Numbered from the stretch's first letter, positions 1 through 9,016 are shown. The stretch is 42,742 nucleotides of DNA from a virus (IMGVR_UViG_3300038701_001426:1-42742); one strand, 5' to 3'. Translations and numbers: made by a program. The notes: generated by a model from the sequence alone, not told the origin.

Positions 1-703
1 ACGACATCAGGCCATTCAGCGCGGAGACAGTGATTTCCTGGCGGCCGGAAGCCCGATAGGATTCTTCCTCATCCGGTGTCAGGGCGGGCGCCATGTCGTC
101 TATGAGCGAATCATAGGACTCGATCATGTCAACCATCGATGAGGGGTCCTGGATAACCTGGGCCGTCAATCCGTTGATCTGGTTCCCAAGGTGGTCCGTT
201 ACAAGCTTCCTCTGGGCCTTGGCCGCCATTTCCCCGGCCCGGTTCGCGAATGAGGTTCTTAGTCCCTCAACGCGAATATCAAGGTCTGCTTTGCTTTCGT
301 CGCTGCCTTCGTGGCTTTCGAGTATTTCCGTCCGGCGACGGGTCAGGAAGTTCCCGAACTCCTGAATAGTCGATTGCGTCGAGAAATCGCCCTCGGTCTC
401 CAGCCTGCGAAGTTCGGCGTTTGCATCCTCATTATACTGGCCAATGGATCTGGCGCGAGCGACGGCTTCTTCCCTGGTCCGTATCCGAAGTTCTGCCTGG
501 GCAAGCCGGTCATGCGCCGTTGCCGCAGCTTGCGCCACGGATTCCGCGCCTTCCGCCAATCCACCGCCAAACACACCTTCAGGGACCGCCACACCGGGAT
601 CGCGTGGCGCTGCGACGCTTTGCACGTCACGGCTATCCGGCAGGCCCGGCGTTCTACGGCGTCTCTCCCCGCCATTGCTTCGTATCGGTAGATCAACCGC
701 CAT
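1..703 (-). CDS. internal virion-like protein, C-terminus beyond window
   Basis: Open from an ATG at 703 to the window edge: 234 codons seen and no stop. A Shine-Dalgarno run (GAGG) lies about 8 nt upstream. The visible part is hydrophilic and rich in Ala, Glu and Arg. It has a disordered start (about 1-50) and then long predicted helices with AEL/RAR-type heptads. No enzyme motif is visible. It follows a gp14-like small protein and a GNAT gene, the usual place of the internal (ejection) proteins in T7-like heads. Internal virion protein is inferred from position and helical character, not from a diagnostic motif. Confidence 0.6.
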   Translation of the reverse strand, partial: MAVDLPIRSNGGERRRRTPGLPDSRDVQSVAAPRDPGVAVPEGVFGGGLAEGAESVAQAAATAHDRLAQAELRIRTREEAVARARSIGQYNEDANAELRRLETEGDFSTQSTIQEFGNFLTRRRTEILESHEGSDESKADLDIRVEGLRTSFANRAGEMAAKAQRKLVTDHLGNQINGLTAQVIQDPSSMVDMIESYDSLIDDMAPALTPDEEESYRASGRQEITVSALNGLMS

Positions 704-728
704 CAGAAATTACCTCTATCGATCATAA

Positions 729-1181
729 TCATTTGCCGAAAGCCCCGGAATCCATGCCGCCGCCCACCAACAGGGAACCGGCCCGGAAATACCCCGCCGT
801 CTCGGCGTTCTGTCCCTTCAACTGCTGCAATTGCGCGGATTGTTCCAGCCGGGTTGCGTTCGTCTCACCACCCGCGCGGATTTTCAATGCCTGCAATTCG
901 CTCTCCGCCGCAAAATCCTCGGTTGCGAGCAAAGCAGAACCCGTGCTGCTTTCCACACCGGACGCGCCCAGTACCGCCCGCCTGGTCGCCATCAGCCGGG
1001 ATTGCTGGCGCCGGAAGTCGCGCTCGTTCGATGCCGCAATCTGGCGTTCGCGTTCGGCCTGCTGGCGCTGCGTCGCTGCCGTAAACTCCGCCTGTTTCTT
1101 GGCGGCCTGCCCCTGCTGAACGGCGGCACCGGCCGCGACAACGGCAGCCGCGATAAGAAGTGTGGTTGTTGTTACCGCCAT
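729..1181 (-). CDS. small internal virion protein (T7 gp14-like)
   Basis: 150 aa. The ATG at 1181 overlaps the stop of the GNAT gene as TGATG; a longer in-frame extension upstream would run deep into that gene and is rejected. Residues 1-25 form a hydrophobic, Ala/Val-rich segment (TTTLLIAAAVVAAGAAV). A long Gln/Glu/Arg-rich helix follows (about 26-75), then a Gly/Ser-rich middle and a C-terminal Gly-rich tail. This plan, an N-terminal membrane-active segment plus coiled coil just before the larger internal protein, is that of the T7 gp14/internal protein B group, which enters the envelope during ejection. The assignment rests on architecture and synteny. Confidence 0.65.
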   Translation of the reverse strand: MAVTTTTLLIAAAVVAAGAAVQQGQAAKKQAEFTAATQRQQAERERQIAASNERDFRRQQSRLMATRRAVLGASGVESSTGSALLATEDFAAESELQALKIRAGGETNATRLEQSAQLQQLKGQNAETAGYFRAGSLLVGGGMDSGAFGK

Positions 1182-1627
1182 CAGAGCGTTCCCATGTAAA
1201 CCGTTTCGGCGAGCGATAGCCCGGTTTTGCAATAAAGCCTGTTCACCCCGTCCGGGCTGTTCGCGAGCGCGCGAAATACCGGCACGGCACCACGCGCCTC
1301 GATGCGCTTTCGCGCTTCCGTGTACAAAGCCCTCGCCGTTCCGAACGGCGCATCCGCCGCCGCCCACCAGAAAATTTCCTCACCCAGAACAACGTCCCGG
1401 TTCCACATGAACGGCGCATACCCGATACCGAGACACCCGGTCAGTTCACCTTCACCGCACACCAGAAGTTCGATGTTTTCCGACGTCACCACCGCCGCAA
1501 CCGCGTCGGTCAGGGCATCGCCGGTCGCAACCATGTCGGCGAACGTGATACGCGTTGCGAAGTCCCGCATGGCGTCCATGATGGCCAGCGCGTCCCGTTC
1601 CATGTCCGCATCCCGCACCTCGATCAT
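1181..1627 (-). CDS. GNAT-like acetyltransferase of the late operon
   Basis: 148 aa. It starts MIEVRDAD and has the GNAT outline: an N-terminal helix pair, a central 'GCLGIGYAPF' strand region, and a C-terminal 'ANSPDGVNRLYCKTGL' segment like the N-x-x-A-x-x-L-Y-x-K-x-G of the acetyl-CoA fold. Compact GNAT-like genes at this place are common in podovirus structural operons, between the large tail protein and the internal virion proteins; their substrate is unknown. The start overlaps the upstream gene by 4 bp. A role in modifying a virion or host protein would be a guess. Confidence 0.7.
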   Translation of the reverse strand: MIEVRDADMERDALAIMDAMRDFATRITFADMVATGDALTDAVAAVVTSENIELLVCGEGELTGCLGIGYAPFMWNRDVVLGEEIFWWAAADAPFGTARALYTEARKRIEARGAVPVFRALANSPDGVNRLYCKTGLSLAETVYMGTL

Positions 1628-4566
1628 GTCAGCGGGTTCACTGTGATTTCAGGGGCAAGGGCAAGCAGGGTGAAGGGGGCCGGCGCATCGGACTGCATGA
1701 CGATCCGCGCGTCCGTCGTGTATTCCCCCTCGAACTGCAATCGCGCCTCCCCGGAGAACAGCGGCGTTGCAGAATCCATGCCGTCCGACACTTCCCGGAA
1801 TTCCTTTTCGATAAGGTTGGTGCCGTCCGGCCCGTAGGAAAACACATGGCTGTTCAGGAGAACCGCCGTCACGGCGGAAATACGCTTGATCTTGCCGACC
1901 GCCGTTCCCGCAGGGTTGCCCGCTTCGATCTTCAGCGTCTTGAATTTATGCGTGTAGGGCAGGCCCGCATGAATAACCGAGGCTTCGGTATCCAGCGTAA
2001 GGCCGCCGCTTGAAACCGTCTCTGACGGGGCCACACCGCCATCCGCCCAGATACGCGCAGACTCCCCTTCAAGGTGATCCAGCCCGGTAATGGCGGAGAC
2101 TTTCTCCCGCACCTGCCCGTTTGCCGCATATGCCGTAAACGCGCTGCCATCGACCGCCGCGTGAGACGTGCCGCCCGACGTGTAGGCCGTAAAACCCGTT
2201 CCATCCACGCCGATTGTGATATTGTCCGCATCCACGACCGAGACGGTGTAATCGTTTCCGTTCAGTTCCGTCATGCCGCCGACATTGAAAAAGGCGATAC
2301 TCTCGCTGTTCGCATATCCGTGGCCGGGGATTGTCACCTGCACCGGGTTCGTCTGGGTCGCGGCGGTTACGTTCTTTCCGGCATCGTCCGCCAGCGAAAA
2401 GCTGCCCGTCGCCACGTCGAAGATGCGATAGGAATTCCCGTTAAGCTCCGCCATGCCTGCAACGCGCGTGATCCGCACATCGGCCCCGTCACTGAACCCG
2501 TGCGCCGCAGCACTCACCACAACCGGCTTTGCCGCCGTTGCGCCGGTAATCGTCACCGGGTTGTCAAGGGTAATCAGGCTGTCGCTGAAATACGCATCTT
2601 CCTGCGGGTCGCCGTCCTCGAATTCCCGCTCGAATACCTCGACATAGCGTACCGTTGCACCGTTTATGGTCCGCTTGACGATAATCCAGACTTCATCGCG
2701 CGATTCCGAACTCTGCACCTGGCCTGAACCGTCGGCCCCCGGAATGACCGTCACCGATTCCACAACCGCGTTTCCACCGAGATACGATCCGCCGATGATA
2801 TGCCGCGCCCACCCCACAACGTCCTCATCGCGCCGGTAGGTCATGGTCAATAGCTGGCCGTCGCCCCGCACCGCGTAGACAAGGGAATTCGGCTCCTCGG
2901 CATAGGCCATTTCGACAATGCCGCCGCGCGTGACGTGCTGAGCGAGCCGGGTCATGTCCGGGGCGCTGTAGCCGTCGATCTCGAACGAAAACCCGAACTC
3001 CCGAAGCTTCCGGCGGGCGGTCTGTACGAACAGAACCACGCTCCCCACCCGCACCGGCTGGATTTGCGCCGATCCGTGGGTTGTCTGGCGCCGTACCGCA
3101 ATATCCAGGGGGGTAAGCACCGCCCCCTGTGCCGACGGCACCCATTCGCCGCCAATGGTCCCGATTGCAAGCGTATCCTCACCGGCGGAAAGCCAGCGGA
3201 TCGCGTTCACGCTATCGCCGGACAGGGTATAATCAAGCGCGTCATCGTCTTCGGGCGTATCGTCGTTATCGTCGGGCTTGTGGTTTTCGAAGTCCGCCGT
3301 CTGCGAGGCCCAGAACGTTTGCGGCCGGTTGTTCGTCGCCGCCACGTAAAGGCGCTGCTCGAAAAACGTGGCCGTCTGCGGATAGCCCGTGGTCCCGGAC
3401 CATGCGCCCAGGCGCCACCGCGTGTCCGCCGTTGTCCCGCCGAACGCTTCTTTCACATCGACCGTCACCGACGTTGTAGACGCCCGCGCCGTGATAACGC
3501 CCCACCCCCAGGCAACACCCGACGAAGGATTGTCCAGCCGTACCAGCCTGCCGATATCCGTTGTCAGGAAGCCCTGGTTGTCGTTAATGCCTGTCGTGGA
3601 CGATGCCGTGATCGTTATCCCCACGCCCGACGTGGCCGAAGGTTGCAGGGTCGTGGATGTATCGTTCAGGGGAAGCCACGGGCCGTCCTGCCATGCCACC
3701 TCGGCAAGCGACCATGTGGTATGGCCGAGGCGCTCCAGCTTGTGCGTCGGATAATCCCCGTGGAACATGTAAAGCACGTCCGCGCTCTGCGGGCCTTCCA
3801 CGGTAAAAAGATCGTCTTCCCCCCAAGGGGTATCGATTTCGACCGGCGCATTGTCTATCAGGGAAACATCGTCGATCGATATCGTCTTGTTTCCATTGGA
3901 TCCGACATTGCGGAACTGGATATAGAACGGCGATGCCGTCGGCGTGAACGCGATACAGTGATAGCCGACCTCGCGCTCAACGGAACTGAATATCTCCTCG
4001 CCCGTGCTGGAACTGCCGACCTGAAACTCTATCCGGTCGCCCGCGTCTCCGACAATGCGGAACTTGATGACATGCTCGACATCGGTTGCCGTGGTCGTGA
4101 TCGACTGTTCCGCCCACCCTATATCGCTGGCCGTCGCCCCGCCGGGGACAAGGTTCATGTCGTTGTTCGTGGAATCGTGCGCGATAGACCCGCCGCCGGT
4201 AGACCGGTTATCCCATCCCGTCACATTGCTGTCGAACGTGCCATTCGTCACCGAGGCATCGGTATCGGCCACGCTGATCTGTGCCTGGTGACGGTAAAAC
4301 CGCATGATCGCAGCACCCAGCTCAAGCACATATGCTTGCGTCGTGGAGAACTGGAACGATTTAAGCCGCCCCTTCACCGCAGAGGACTTGAGGGCCGCAG
4401 CGTAGCGCGTACCGGGCCGGCGCATTCTCCCCCCTTCGGACAGGGGGATGATGTTTTCGCAAATCTCCAGCGCATTCGGATACTTGGAGAAATCCGTGCG
4501 GGCATAAAGACGCGGGCTTAGTTCGCCTGCGTTCCCTGCCGGTGCGAAGTCGTGAACGCGTGGCAT
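1624..4566 (-). CDS. large tail (stabilisation / tubular B-like) protein
   Basis: 980 aa. The N-terminus (GELSPRLYARTDFSKY ... RRPGTRYAA, residues 14-56) matches the opening of the phage tail family annotated as stabilisation or tail-tubular-B-like protein. Residues about 100-240 form a beta-rich insert (NGTFDSNVTGWDN ... SIDDVSLID) resembling a jelly-roll carbohydrate-binding module. Residues about 680-830 hold two tandem repeats of the E1-FCCH type found in tail proteins (HGFSDGADVRI-RVAGMAELNG and HGYANSESIAF-NVGGMTELNG). It is probably the nozzle or distal tail component, acting at the cell surface. It lies directly after the tail tubular A-like gene; the start codon abuts that gene's stop. 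Confidence 0.8.
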   Translation of the reverse strand: MPRVHDFAPAGNAGELSPRLYARTDFSKYPNALEICENIIPLSEGGRMRRPGTRYAAALKSSAVKGRLKSFQFSTTQAYVLELGAAIMRFYRHQAQISVADTDASVTNGTFDSNVTGWDNRSTGGGSIAHDSTNNDMNLVPGGATASDIGWAEQSITTTATDVEHVIKFRIVGDAGDRIEFQVGSSSTGEEIFSSVEREVGYHCIAFTPTASPFYIQFRNVGSNGNKTISIDDVSLIDNAPVEIDTPWGEDDLFTVEGPQSADVLYMFHGDYPTHKLERLGHTTWSLAEVAWQDGPWLPLNDTSTTLQPSATSGVGITITASSTTGINDNQGFLTTDIGRLVRLDNPSSGVAWGWGVITARASTTSVTVDVKEAFGGTTADTRWRLGAWSGTTGYPQTATFFEQRLYVAATNNRPQTFWASQTADFENHKPDDNDDTPEDDDALDYTLSGDSVNAIRWLSAGEDTLAIGTIGGEWVPSAQGAVLTPLDIAVRRQTTHGSAQIQPVRVGSVVLFVQTARRKLREFGFSFEIDGYSAPDMTRLAQHVTRGGIVEMAYAEEPNSLVYAVRGDGQLLTMTYRRDEDVVGWARHIIGGSYLGGNAVVESVTVIPGADGSGQVQSSESRDEVWIIVKRTINGATVRYVEVFEREFEDGDPQEDAYFSDSLITLDNPVTITGATAAKPVVVSAAAHGFSDGADVRITRVAGMAELNGNSYRIFDVATGSFSLADDAGKNVTAATQTNPVQVTIPGHGYANSESIAFFNVGGMTELNGNDYTVSVVDADNITIGVDGTGFTAYTSGGTSHAAVDGSAFTAYAANGQVREKVSAITGLDHLEGESARIWADGGVAPSETVSSGGLTLDTEASVIHAGLPYTHKFKTLKIEAGNPAGTAVGKIKRISAVTAVLLNSHVFSYGPDGTNLIEKEFREVSDGMDSATPLFSGEARLQFEGEYTTDARIVMQSDAPAPFTLLALAPEITVNPLT

Positions 4567-5174
4567 CAGTCAGCCCACGTGCGGCGGTAGCCCCGCCGCT
4601 GGTTCGTCCACGAACCGATGGGGCGGCGCTGCGGAAACCCGCCCATGCCGTCCGCCGACCGGGCGCGGGACATCGCCCGCGTAAATTCCTTGCTGTTCTC
4701 CGCGCGGAGGGTGTTCGAACTGGCAAGCGGCACCGCCAGATCACGCGCAAGCCCGTATTCCAGAACCCGGCGGAAATCCGCCGACATCAGGTTGGGGTCC
4801 GTCACCCGCGCAACGTATCGCAGGTACACTTCGTCCGCGCTCGTCACAATGGCCCCGGTCGCCCCGATCTGTTCTTCCTGAAACACAATCGTTCCAGCGC
4901 CCGCATCGTTATTGTGCACGGACATCGTGCGGAGCCAGTCGGAGGGAAGCGGATAGGCGTAATCGAACCCGAAGGCCGGGGCCGTGGTGCTTCGCGCCAG
5001 CTTCACGCGCTTCGTGGCGAAGTTCCACGGATGCGACCGCAGGATATCGTCGCGCAACTCCTCGTAGATATCGTTCGCCGCATTGGCCGAGGGGGAACCG
5101 TCCGTCAGACTGGTAATCGGCTGTTGCCCGATAAGGCGCAGCCCGACGTTGACGATGCCGGTTTCGGAAGCCAC
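4566..5174 (-). CDS. tail tubular protein A-like head-tail adaptor
   Basis: 202 aa. It begins TGIVNVGLRLIGQQPI and carries the 'RDDILRSHPWNFATKRVKLA' signature typical of T7 gp11-like tail tubular proteins (helix bundle plus an insertion ending in YPLPSDWLR). These proteins form the dodecameric ring between portal and tail nozzle in short-tailed phages. The length matches T7 gp11 (about 196 aa). The next gene downstream is the large tail protein, the expected partner. The C-terminus is Arg-rich and Gly-rich (RRPIGSWTNQRRGYRR). Confidence 0.85.
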   Translation of the reverse strand: MASETGIVNVGLRLIGQQPITSLTDGSPSANAANDIYEELRDDILRSHPWNFATKRVKLARSTTAPAFGFDYAYPLPSDWLRTMSVHNNDAGAGTIVFQEEQIGATGAIVTSADEVYLRYVARVTDPNLMSADFRRVLEYGLARDLAVPLASSNTLRAENSKEFTRAMSRARSADGMGGFPQRRPIGSWTNQRRGYRRTWAD

Positions 5175-5639
5175 TTAGGCCACTACCGGCGTTTTGCCCG
5201 CGAGAATGTCCTCGGCAAGCGCCTTTCCGCCTTCGTCCTTGGTCACGGCGCAGAGTTCCTCGCCCTGCGCGTCCAGAACACGGTAATTTCCCCGCCCGAT
5301 ATGTTCGATCGATGCCGGACCGCTTTCGGCCAGCCACCAGTCTCCGAGCCGGACAATCGCATAATCGACGTGGTTGATCTGGCGGATATCGGTATCGCTT
5401 CGCGCGATCCGTTGTAGGGATTCCTTGCGGCGGGTAATCAGGTATTCGGCCTGCCCGAGAAGGGTATCCTTTTCGTGGTTCATGCACTGGACCAGAACCT
5501 TGTCGCCGACCGCGAGGCCGTTGCTCTGCACCCGCGCGAGAACCATCGATTCCTGGATTTCCTCGACCGGGACAATCGTCTGGATCACGTAGTGTTCGCT
5601 ACGCATGAAAAACTCGCCCGGCCTGATATCGAACGCCAT
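5175..5639 (-). CDS. conserved phage structural-region protein, function unknown
   Basis: 154 aa, unrecognised. Residues 1-70 look like a small beta-barrel (VIQTIVPVEEIQESMVLARVQ ... VGDKVLVQCMNHE); the rest is mixed. It is separated from the upstream gene by a terminator hairpin (5661-5693) and followed at once by the tail tubular gene. It may be a head-tail joining or head-completion protein given its position between decoration/capsid and adaptor genes. That is inference from gene order only. Confidence 0.7.
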   Translation of the reverse strand: MAFDIRPGEFFMRSEHYVIQTIVPVEEIQESMVLARVQSNGLAVGDKVLVQCMNHEKDTLLGQAEYLITRRKESLQRIARSDTDIRQINHVDYAIVRLGDWWLAESGPASIEHIGRGNYRVLDAQGEELCAVTKDEGGKALAEDILAGKTPVVA

Positions 5640-5660
5640 TGCGTTTCCTTCGCTGTTTCT

Positions 5661-5693
5661 GAAAAAGAAGGGGCGGCCCCGAAAGACCGCCCC
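5661..5693 (-). terminator. Rho-independent terminator after the capsid block
   Basis: On the minus strand GGGGCGG (5693-5687) pairs with CCGCCCC (5676-5670): a 7-bp GC stem with a 10-nt loop, followed by TTCTTTTTC. It lies between the head-protein gene ending at 5716 and the gene starting at 5639. It could set the ratio of capsid transcripts to downstream tail transcripts. Confidence 0.8.
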
Positions 5694-5715
5694 TGTTTGG
5701 TGCGTTTAAACCGGT

Positions 5716-6297
5716 TTAGGCCGGGATAAACTCGACCATCACCGTCACCGACACCGCGCCGGTGCTGGCACCGTCGGTATCGACTTCGACGGCCTGCCCC
5801 TCAGTGACGGTGTTAGCCGCCGTGGCCACGCTTTCGTCCACATCGCCGGCAGCAGAGCCGGAATTCGCGATGGTGACTTGTCCGCCGGTCACGTCCGTAC
5901 CGCCGATTTCAAGCCCAACATCCGCATCGGCGCCGCTTATGGCCCCGTGCAGGATGGTCTTGACCCGGCCAATAACACCGTCGAACGGCGCAGCCAGCCA
6001 CGTACTGGAGGCGGTAGAAACGTCGGTCAGTTCCGCCGTGAGCCAAACGGCCCCGTCGGCGCTTTCCGTCGTGACGACGCCCGACGACACGGTATCGACG
6101 CGCAGGGTGTAGAAGCCCTGATCGCCGCGAACGTGCACACGGTCGTCAACCGCAAGGTTCTGGTCGTCGTCGGTATTGTTGAAATACCCCGACCCCATGA
6201 CCGTTGCCCGCGTATCCGTATCGGATACGTAGACATAATCGGCCTGACCCGGCGCCATACCGGAGATATTGACGAGATTCGAAGAATCGAAAGCCAT
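5716..6297 (-). CDS. head decoration / head-associated protein
   Basis: 193 aa, rich in Gly, Ala, Thr, Val and Asp, with no Cys, Trp only in WLTAELT and STWLAAP, and regular beta-strand alternation. It looks like a small secreted-type beta protein without a signal peptide. The C-terminal part (about 110-193) has a Gly/Thr/Val pattern typical of head fibre or capsid decoration domains. It lies directly downstream of the capsid gene and upstream of a terminator, the usual place of a decoration protein. No specific family is recognised with certainty. Confidence 0.65.
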   Translation of the reverse strand: MAFDSSNLVNISGMAPGQADYVYVSDTDTRATVMGSGYFNNTDDDQNLAVDDRVHVRGDQGFYTLRVDTVSSGVVTTESADGAVWLTAELTDVSTASSTWLAAPFDGVIGRVKTILHGAISGADADVGLEIGGTDVTGGQVTIANSGSAAGDVDESVATAANTVTEGQAVEVDTDGASTGAVSVTVMVEFIPA

Positions 6298-6310
6298 GTG
6301 TCAGCCCTCC

Positions 6311-7204
6311 TTACGACGTTGCGATGGCGGCGGTGTCATCAAGGTTGCCCTCGATAACGCCCGTGTCGTCGAGAAGACACGCCTGACCGCTCATCATGTG
6401 GTTGACCCAGTGCGCGGCGCGGTCGCCGTGCCACGTGATATCCGCGTTAACGGCGCCATTGCTGGCGACGTTGCCGGCGGATTTGGCCGCTGCGTATGCA
6501 ACCGCCTGTTTGTGCCAGATGAAGCACTTGGCCGTGCCTGTACCGGCACCGGGAAGGCCGGTCTGGCGCTTCCATTTGATGCCGTTCCATTCTTTCCACT
6601 GGCCCATGCCCTGCGTGCCGCCGGTCCTGAAGACCTGACCATCGGCGCCGACATAATCGGCGTTCGAGAACTGCTCCAGCAACATAAGCTGCGACCAGTA
6701 ACGCGAGGTCACAACGGCATAAACTTCGCCGTCATCCGGTACGTCGTTTTCCCACGCGGCCTCGGCGAACTGAACCGCCGTTGCCAGGATCGCCGCCTTG
6801 GACGTAACCGTGAGAGTAACAACGCCCTGGGTCGTGCTGTCGAGAACAGTGGTAATCTGTTCGTCAACCTTGCGGCCCAGCGCCATTGCACCGCCGGCCG
6901 CGATAGCGTCGCGCTCGTCGATGTTGGTCTTTGCTTCGTCCAGCTTGTCCACCCAGTCGCCCGCGTAGAAGTCTGCGAGTGTGCAGGTGGGCGCCGTGTG
7001 GGTCTGGTTCATCGGCGTGATGGTGCCGTGACGCGCTTTCGTCGTCGCAGTGCCTTTGCCGATCACGTTGAAAGATGCCGTCGAGCCAACCACGTCGGAT
7101 TTCATACGAACGGCGTCCTTGAGGTACGAGCCTTTACGCTGGTAAACCTCCTTGACCTTCGCCTCATAAGCGATAACGAAGGAAGTATCGATTGAAGTAC
7201 TCAT
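6311..7204 (-). CDS. major capsid protein
   Basis: 297 aa from ATG at 7204 (MSTSIDTSF); an upstream in-frame ATG at 7219 is possible but the region there looks untranslated. Features typical of HK97-fold coats of podoviruses: an N-terminal helix (VKEVYQRKGSYLKDAVRMKSD), a central GKxTATTKARHG strand, a helix with 'DKLDEAKTNIDERDAIAAGG', 'DDGEVYAVVTSRYWSQL' and a C-terminal 'WHGDRAAHWVNHMMSGQACLLD'. The gene follows the scaffold gene after a 215-nt untranslated region. It forms the icosahedral shell after scaffold-directed assembly. Confidence 0.85.
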   Translation of the reverse strand: MSTSIDTSFVIAYEAKVKEVYQRKGSYLKDAVRMKSDVVGSTASFNVIGKGTATTKARHGTITPMNQTHTAPTCTLADFYAGDWVDKLDEAKTNIDERDAIAAGGAMALGRKVDEQITTVLDSTTQGVVTLTVTSKAAILATAVQFAEAAWENDVPDDGEVYAVVTSRYWSQLMLLEQFSNADYVGADGQVFRTGGTQGMGQWKEWNGIKWKRQTGLPGAGTGTAKCFIWHKQAVAYAAAKSAGNVASNGAVNADITWHGDRAAHWVNHMMSGQACLLDDTGVIEGNLDDTAAIATS

Positions 7205-7419
7205 TGGAACCTGCTCCATTTGAGATTGGGGACAGGCACGCCTTCCGTGAGCCACAGAGAACCGTTCCGGTGGGCCTTTTCAGGGGCCGGTCGGGTAAGC
7301 CGTGGGGCTTCGGGTATGCGGTTTAATTAGTGTGGCGGGGCCTTACGGTGAGCCGCCGTATTCGCTCCGGGTCAGCCCGGATGAATTCTGTTTTGTCAAC
7401 CTCGAAAGGGTTGAACCAT
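7205..7419 (-). other. untranslated region between scaffold and capsid genes
   Basis: 215 nt without a credible gene. Two compact hairpins are visible: TCAACC/GGTTGA (7396-7401 with 7409-7414, loop 7 nt) directly after the scaffold stop, and CCGGG/CCCGG (7367-7371 with 7376-7380, 4-nt loop). Neither has a T-run, so they look like mRNA stability or processing elements rather than terminators. A TTGACA hexamer (minus strand, about 7393-7398) lacks a matching -10 at the usual distance. Confidence 0.55.
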
Positions 7420-8424
7420 TCAGGCAGCGCGGCCTTGTGCGCCGACGACCGGTTGCGATCCGTTCATCTTGGCGATGAGAGCCATCTGTTTCTGGTAAAG
7501 GCGGTTCGCTTCGTCGCGGTCGCCCTTCGCCTGCGCCTTCTCGATGCCTTCGGTGATGCCCGCCAGTTCGGTCTGGGTACGGTCGCGGTCCGCATCGGTC
7601 ATGACATCGCCGAGCGAGCCTTCGTCCATTTCCCGCCCGACCTTGGCAAACGCCTTCAGGATACGCGGGTCATCGAGAGCAAAGCGCCCGTTCTTCAACT
7701 GCAATTGGCGCACGGCTTCCAGGTCTTCGCCGAACATTTCCGCAACGGCGCGTTTCTTGTATTCCACGTTGCGGTCGTAATCGTCGCCCTTCCATTCCGC
7801 CCGCAGGGCCGCCTCGGCTTCTTCGGCGTTCTTTTCGTCGGCCTCGATCTCGGCCTTCATCGCGGCGAGCGCGTCTTCGTTCACCATGCGGGCCAGTTCC
7901 TTGGCCGCCGTGGCAGAGATTTCGAGATTGTGGAACCGTTCGGCCCATACCGCGCGGGATTGCTCTACTGCTTCGGTCATTTCCATGCCTTCCGGCAGGT
8001 CCGGGAATTCGTAGGCAGATGCTTCCTCGGGAATGCCCAGCGCCTTGCGATACGCCGCGACATCCTCGGGCGGCGCGTCTTCGCCCGGCTTCACGATGGC
8101 AGCGGATAGTTTCTTCCGCATATCCAGCGCCCGCTTGGCAAGGTGATCGATATCGGTTGAGGATTCGGCCAGCTTCCGGGCGTCGGGGTCCTTGATCGCG
8201 GCCCGCCAGTCGTCAGCGGGTTCTTGTTGACCTTCACCCTCGGAAGCGCCTTCTGCGCCGTCCTGTTCGCCCTGTGCTGCGTCCTGAGCGGCTTCCTCGC
8301 CGCCCTCGGCACCTTCACCGCCACCGGATGCTTCCTGCCCTTCCTCGTCGCCCTCAGCCATCAGAAGGAATTTGCGCTCGGGGTTGTAGAGATCGAAGGC
8401 GGTATCGATGAGTCTGCGTTTCAT
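7420..8424 (-). CDS. capsid scaffolding protein
   Basis: 334 aa, strongly acidic. Residues 22-75 are a low-complexity Glu/Gly/Ala/Gln stretch (EGDEEGQEASGGGEGAEGG), followed by long charged helices to the end. Lys/Arg-rich helical segments near the C-terminus (KAQAKGDRDEANRLYQKQM) would bind the coat. This acidic, helical, Cys-free character, just upstream of the capsid gene, is that of T7 gp9/P22-type scaffolds. It is expected to act inside the procapsid and leave before DNA packaging ends. Confidence 0.85.
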   Translation of the reverse strand: MKRRLIDTAFDLYNPERKFLLMAEGDEEGQEASGGGEGAEGGEEAAQDAAQGEQDGAEGASEGEGQQEPADDWRAAIKDPDARKLAESSTDIDHLAKRALDMRKKLSAAIVKPGEDAPPEDVAAYRKALGIPEEASAYEFPDLPEGMEMTEAVEQSRAVWAERFHNLEISATAAKELARMVNEDALAAMKAEIEADEKNAEEAEAALRAEWKGDDYDRNVEYKKRAVAEMFGEDLEAVRQLQLKNGRFALDDPRILKAFAKVGREMDEGSLGDVMTDADRDRTQTELAGITEGIEKAQAKGDRDEANRLYQKQMALIAKMNGSQPVVGAQGRAA

Positions 8425-8744
8425 ATCGTTCCTCGTTCGCTGTTTGTCCGCGTCGGGCGCTGTGCCGGCGGTTCGGTATTCATGGTTTCAAGAACCCCAA
8501 GCACCAGTTGACGGGCACCCTCGCCCATCGCCATACGCAGGGGGTCGATTTCCGGGGTCTTCGGTATCAGCGGGCCGTCGTAATGGCCGCGCTTCAGTAT
8601 TTCGAACAGCACCCGCTTGCCCTGGTCAGACCCCAGGAACACCGCCCGAAAATCCCGGTACATGTCCATCGGCTGATAGTTCGGCGGGTATGCAGCGGAA
8701 AGTGCCGTGAAGATGCTTTCGGCATCGTTGTTGATGATGGTCAA
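8421..8744 (-). CDS. small Bbp19-like phage protein
   Basis: 107 aa if started at TTG 8744, which overlaps the upstream stop as TTGA; a longer ORF start at 8795 would overlap that gene by 55 bp. The core 'DFRAVFLGSDQGKRVLFEIL' and 'DPLRMAMGEGARQLVLGVLE' fit the short phage family often named Bbp19-like, found between portal and scaffold genes. No function is known. The weak start codon may keep its level below that of the neighbours. Confidence 0.7.
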   Translation of the reverse strand: MTIINNDAESIFTALSAAYPPNYQPMDMYRDFRAVFLGSDQGKRVLFEILKRGHYDGPLIPKTPEIDPLRMAMGEGARQLVLGVLETMNTEPPAQRPTRTNSERGTI

Positions 8745-9016
8745 GCCGCTACCCTGATACGTGGCTTCTCTCCAGCCTCGCCGGACACCCGCCAACGCTC
8801 GTCAATCGCCTTGCGGAGCTCCATGCAGCTTTCCAGCCCCAGCTTGTCCACGAGAGCGTCGAAATCGATCTCGATACCCCCGCCGGACACCTCACGGGCG
8901 CACAGCATTTCCTTGATGGCGCGGATCTTTTCCTTCAGCGGGTCGATCTGCTCTTTCATCGTGCCTATGCGGGCCTCAAGGCTCTGTGCCTTCTCAATCC
9001 ATTGGGATTCGTCCAT
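8741..9016 (-). CDS. small helical protein between portal and scaffold genes
   Basis: 91 aa, unrecognised. Residues 1-45 form a clear coiled coil (AQSLEARIGTMKEQIDPLKE); the second half is a small alpha/beta segment. It has one Cys at 39 and one at 64. It overlaps the next gene by 4 bp and follows the portal gene after 9 nt. A role in head assembly is inferred from position only. Confidence 0.7.
   Translation of the reverse strand: MDESQWIEKAQSLEARIGTMKEQIDPLKEKIRAIKEMLCAREVSGGGIEIDFDALVDKLGLESCMELRKAIDERWRVSGEAGEKPRIRVAA

Noticed and set aside
2935-4521. Long plus-strand ORF opposite the large tail protein
   Set aside because: Shadow of a high-GC coding region; composition rich in Arg, no domain.
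7393-7398. TTGACA as capsid-gene promoter
   Set aside because: No -10 hexamer at 16-19 bp on the minus strand.
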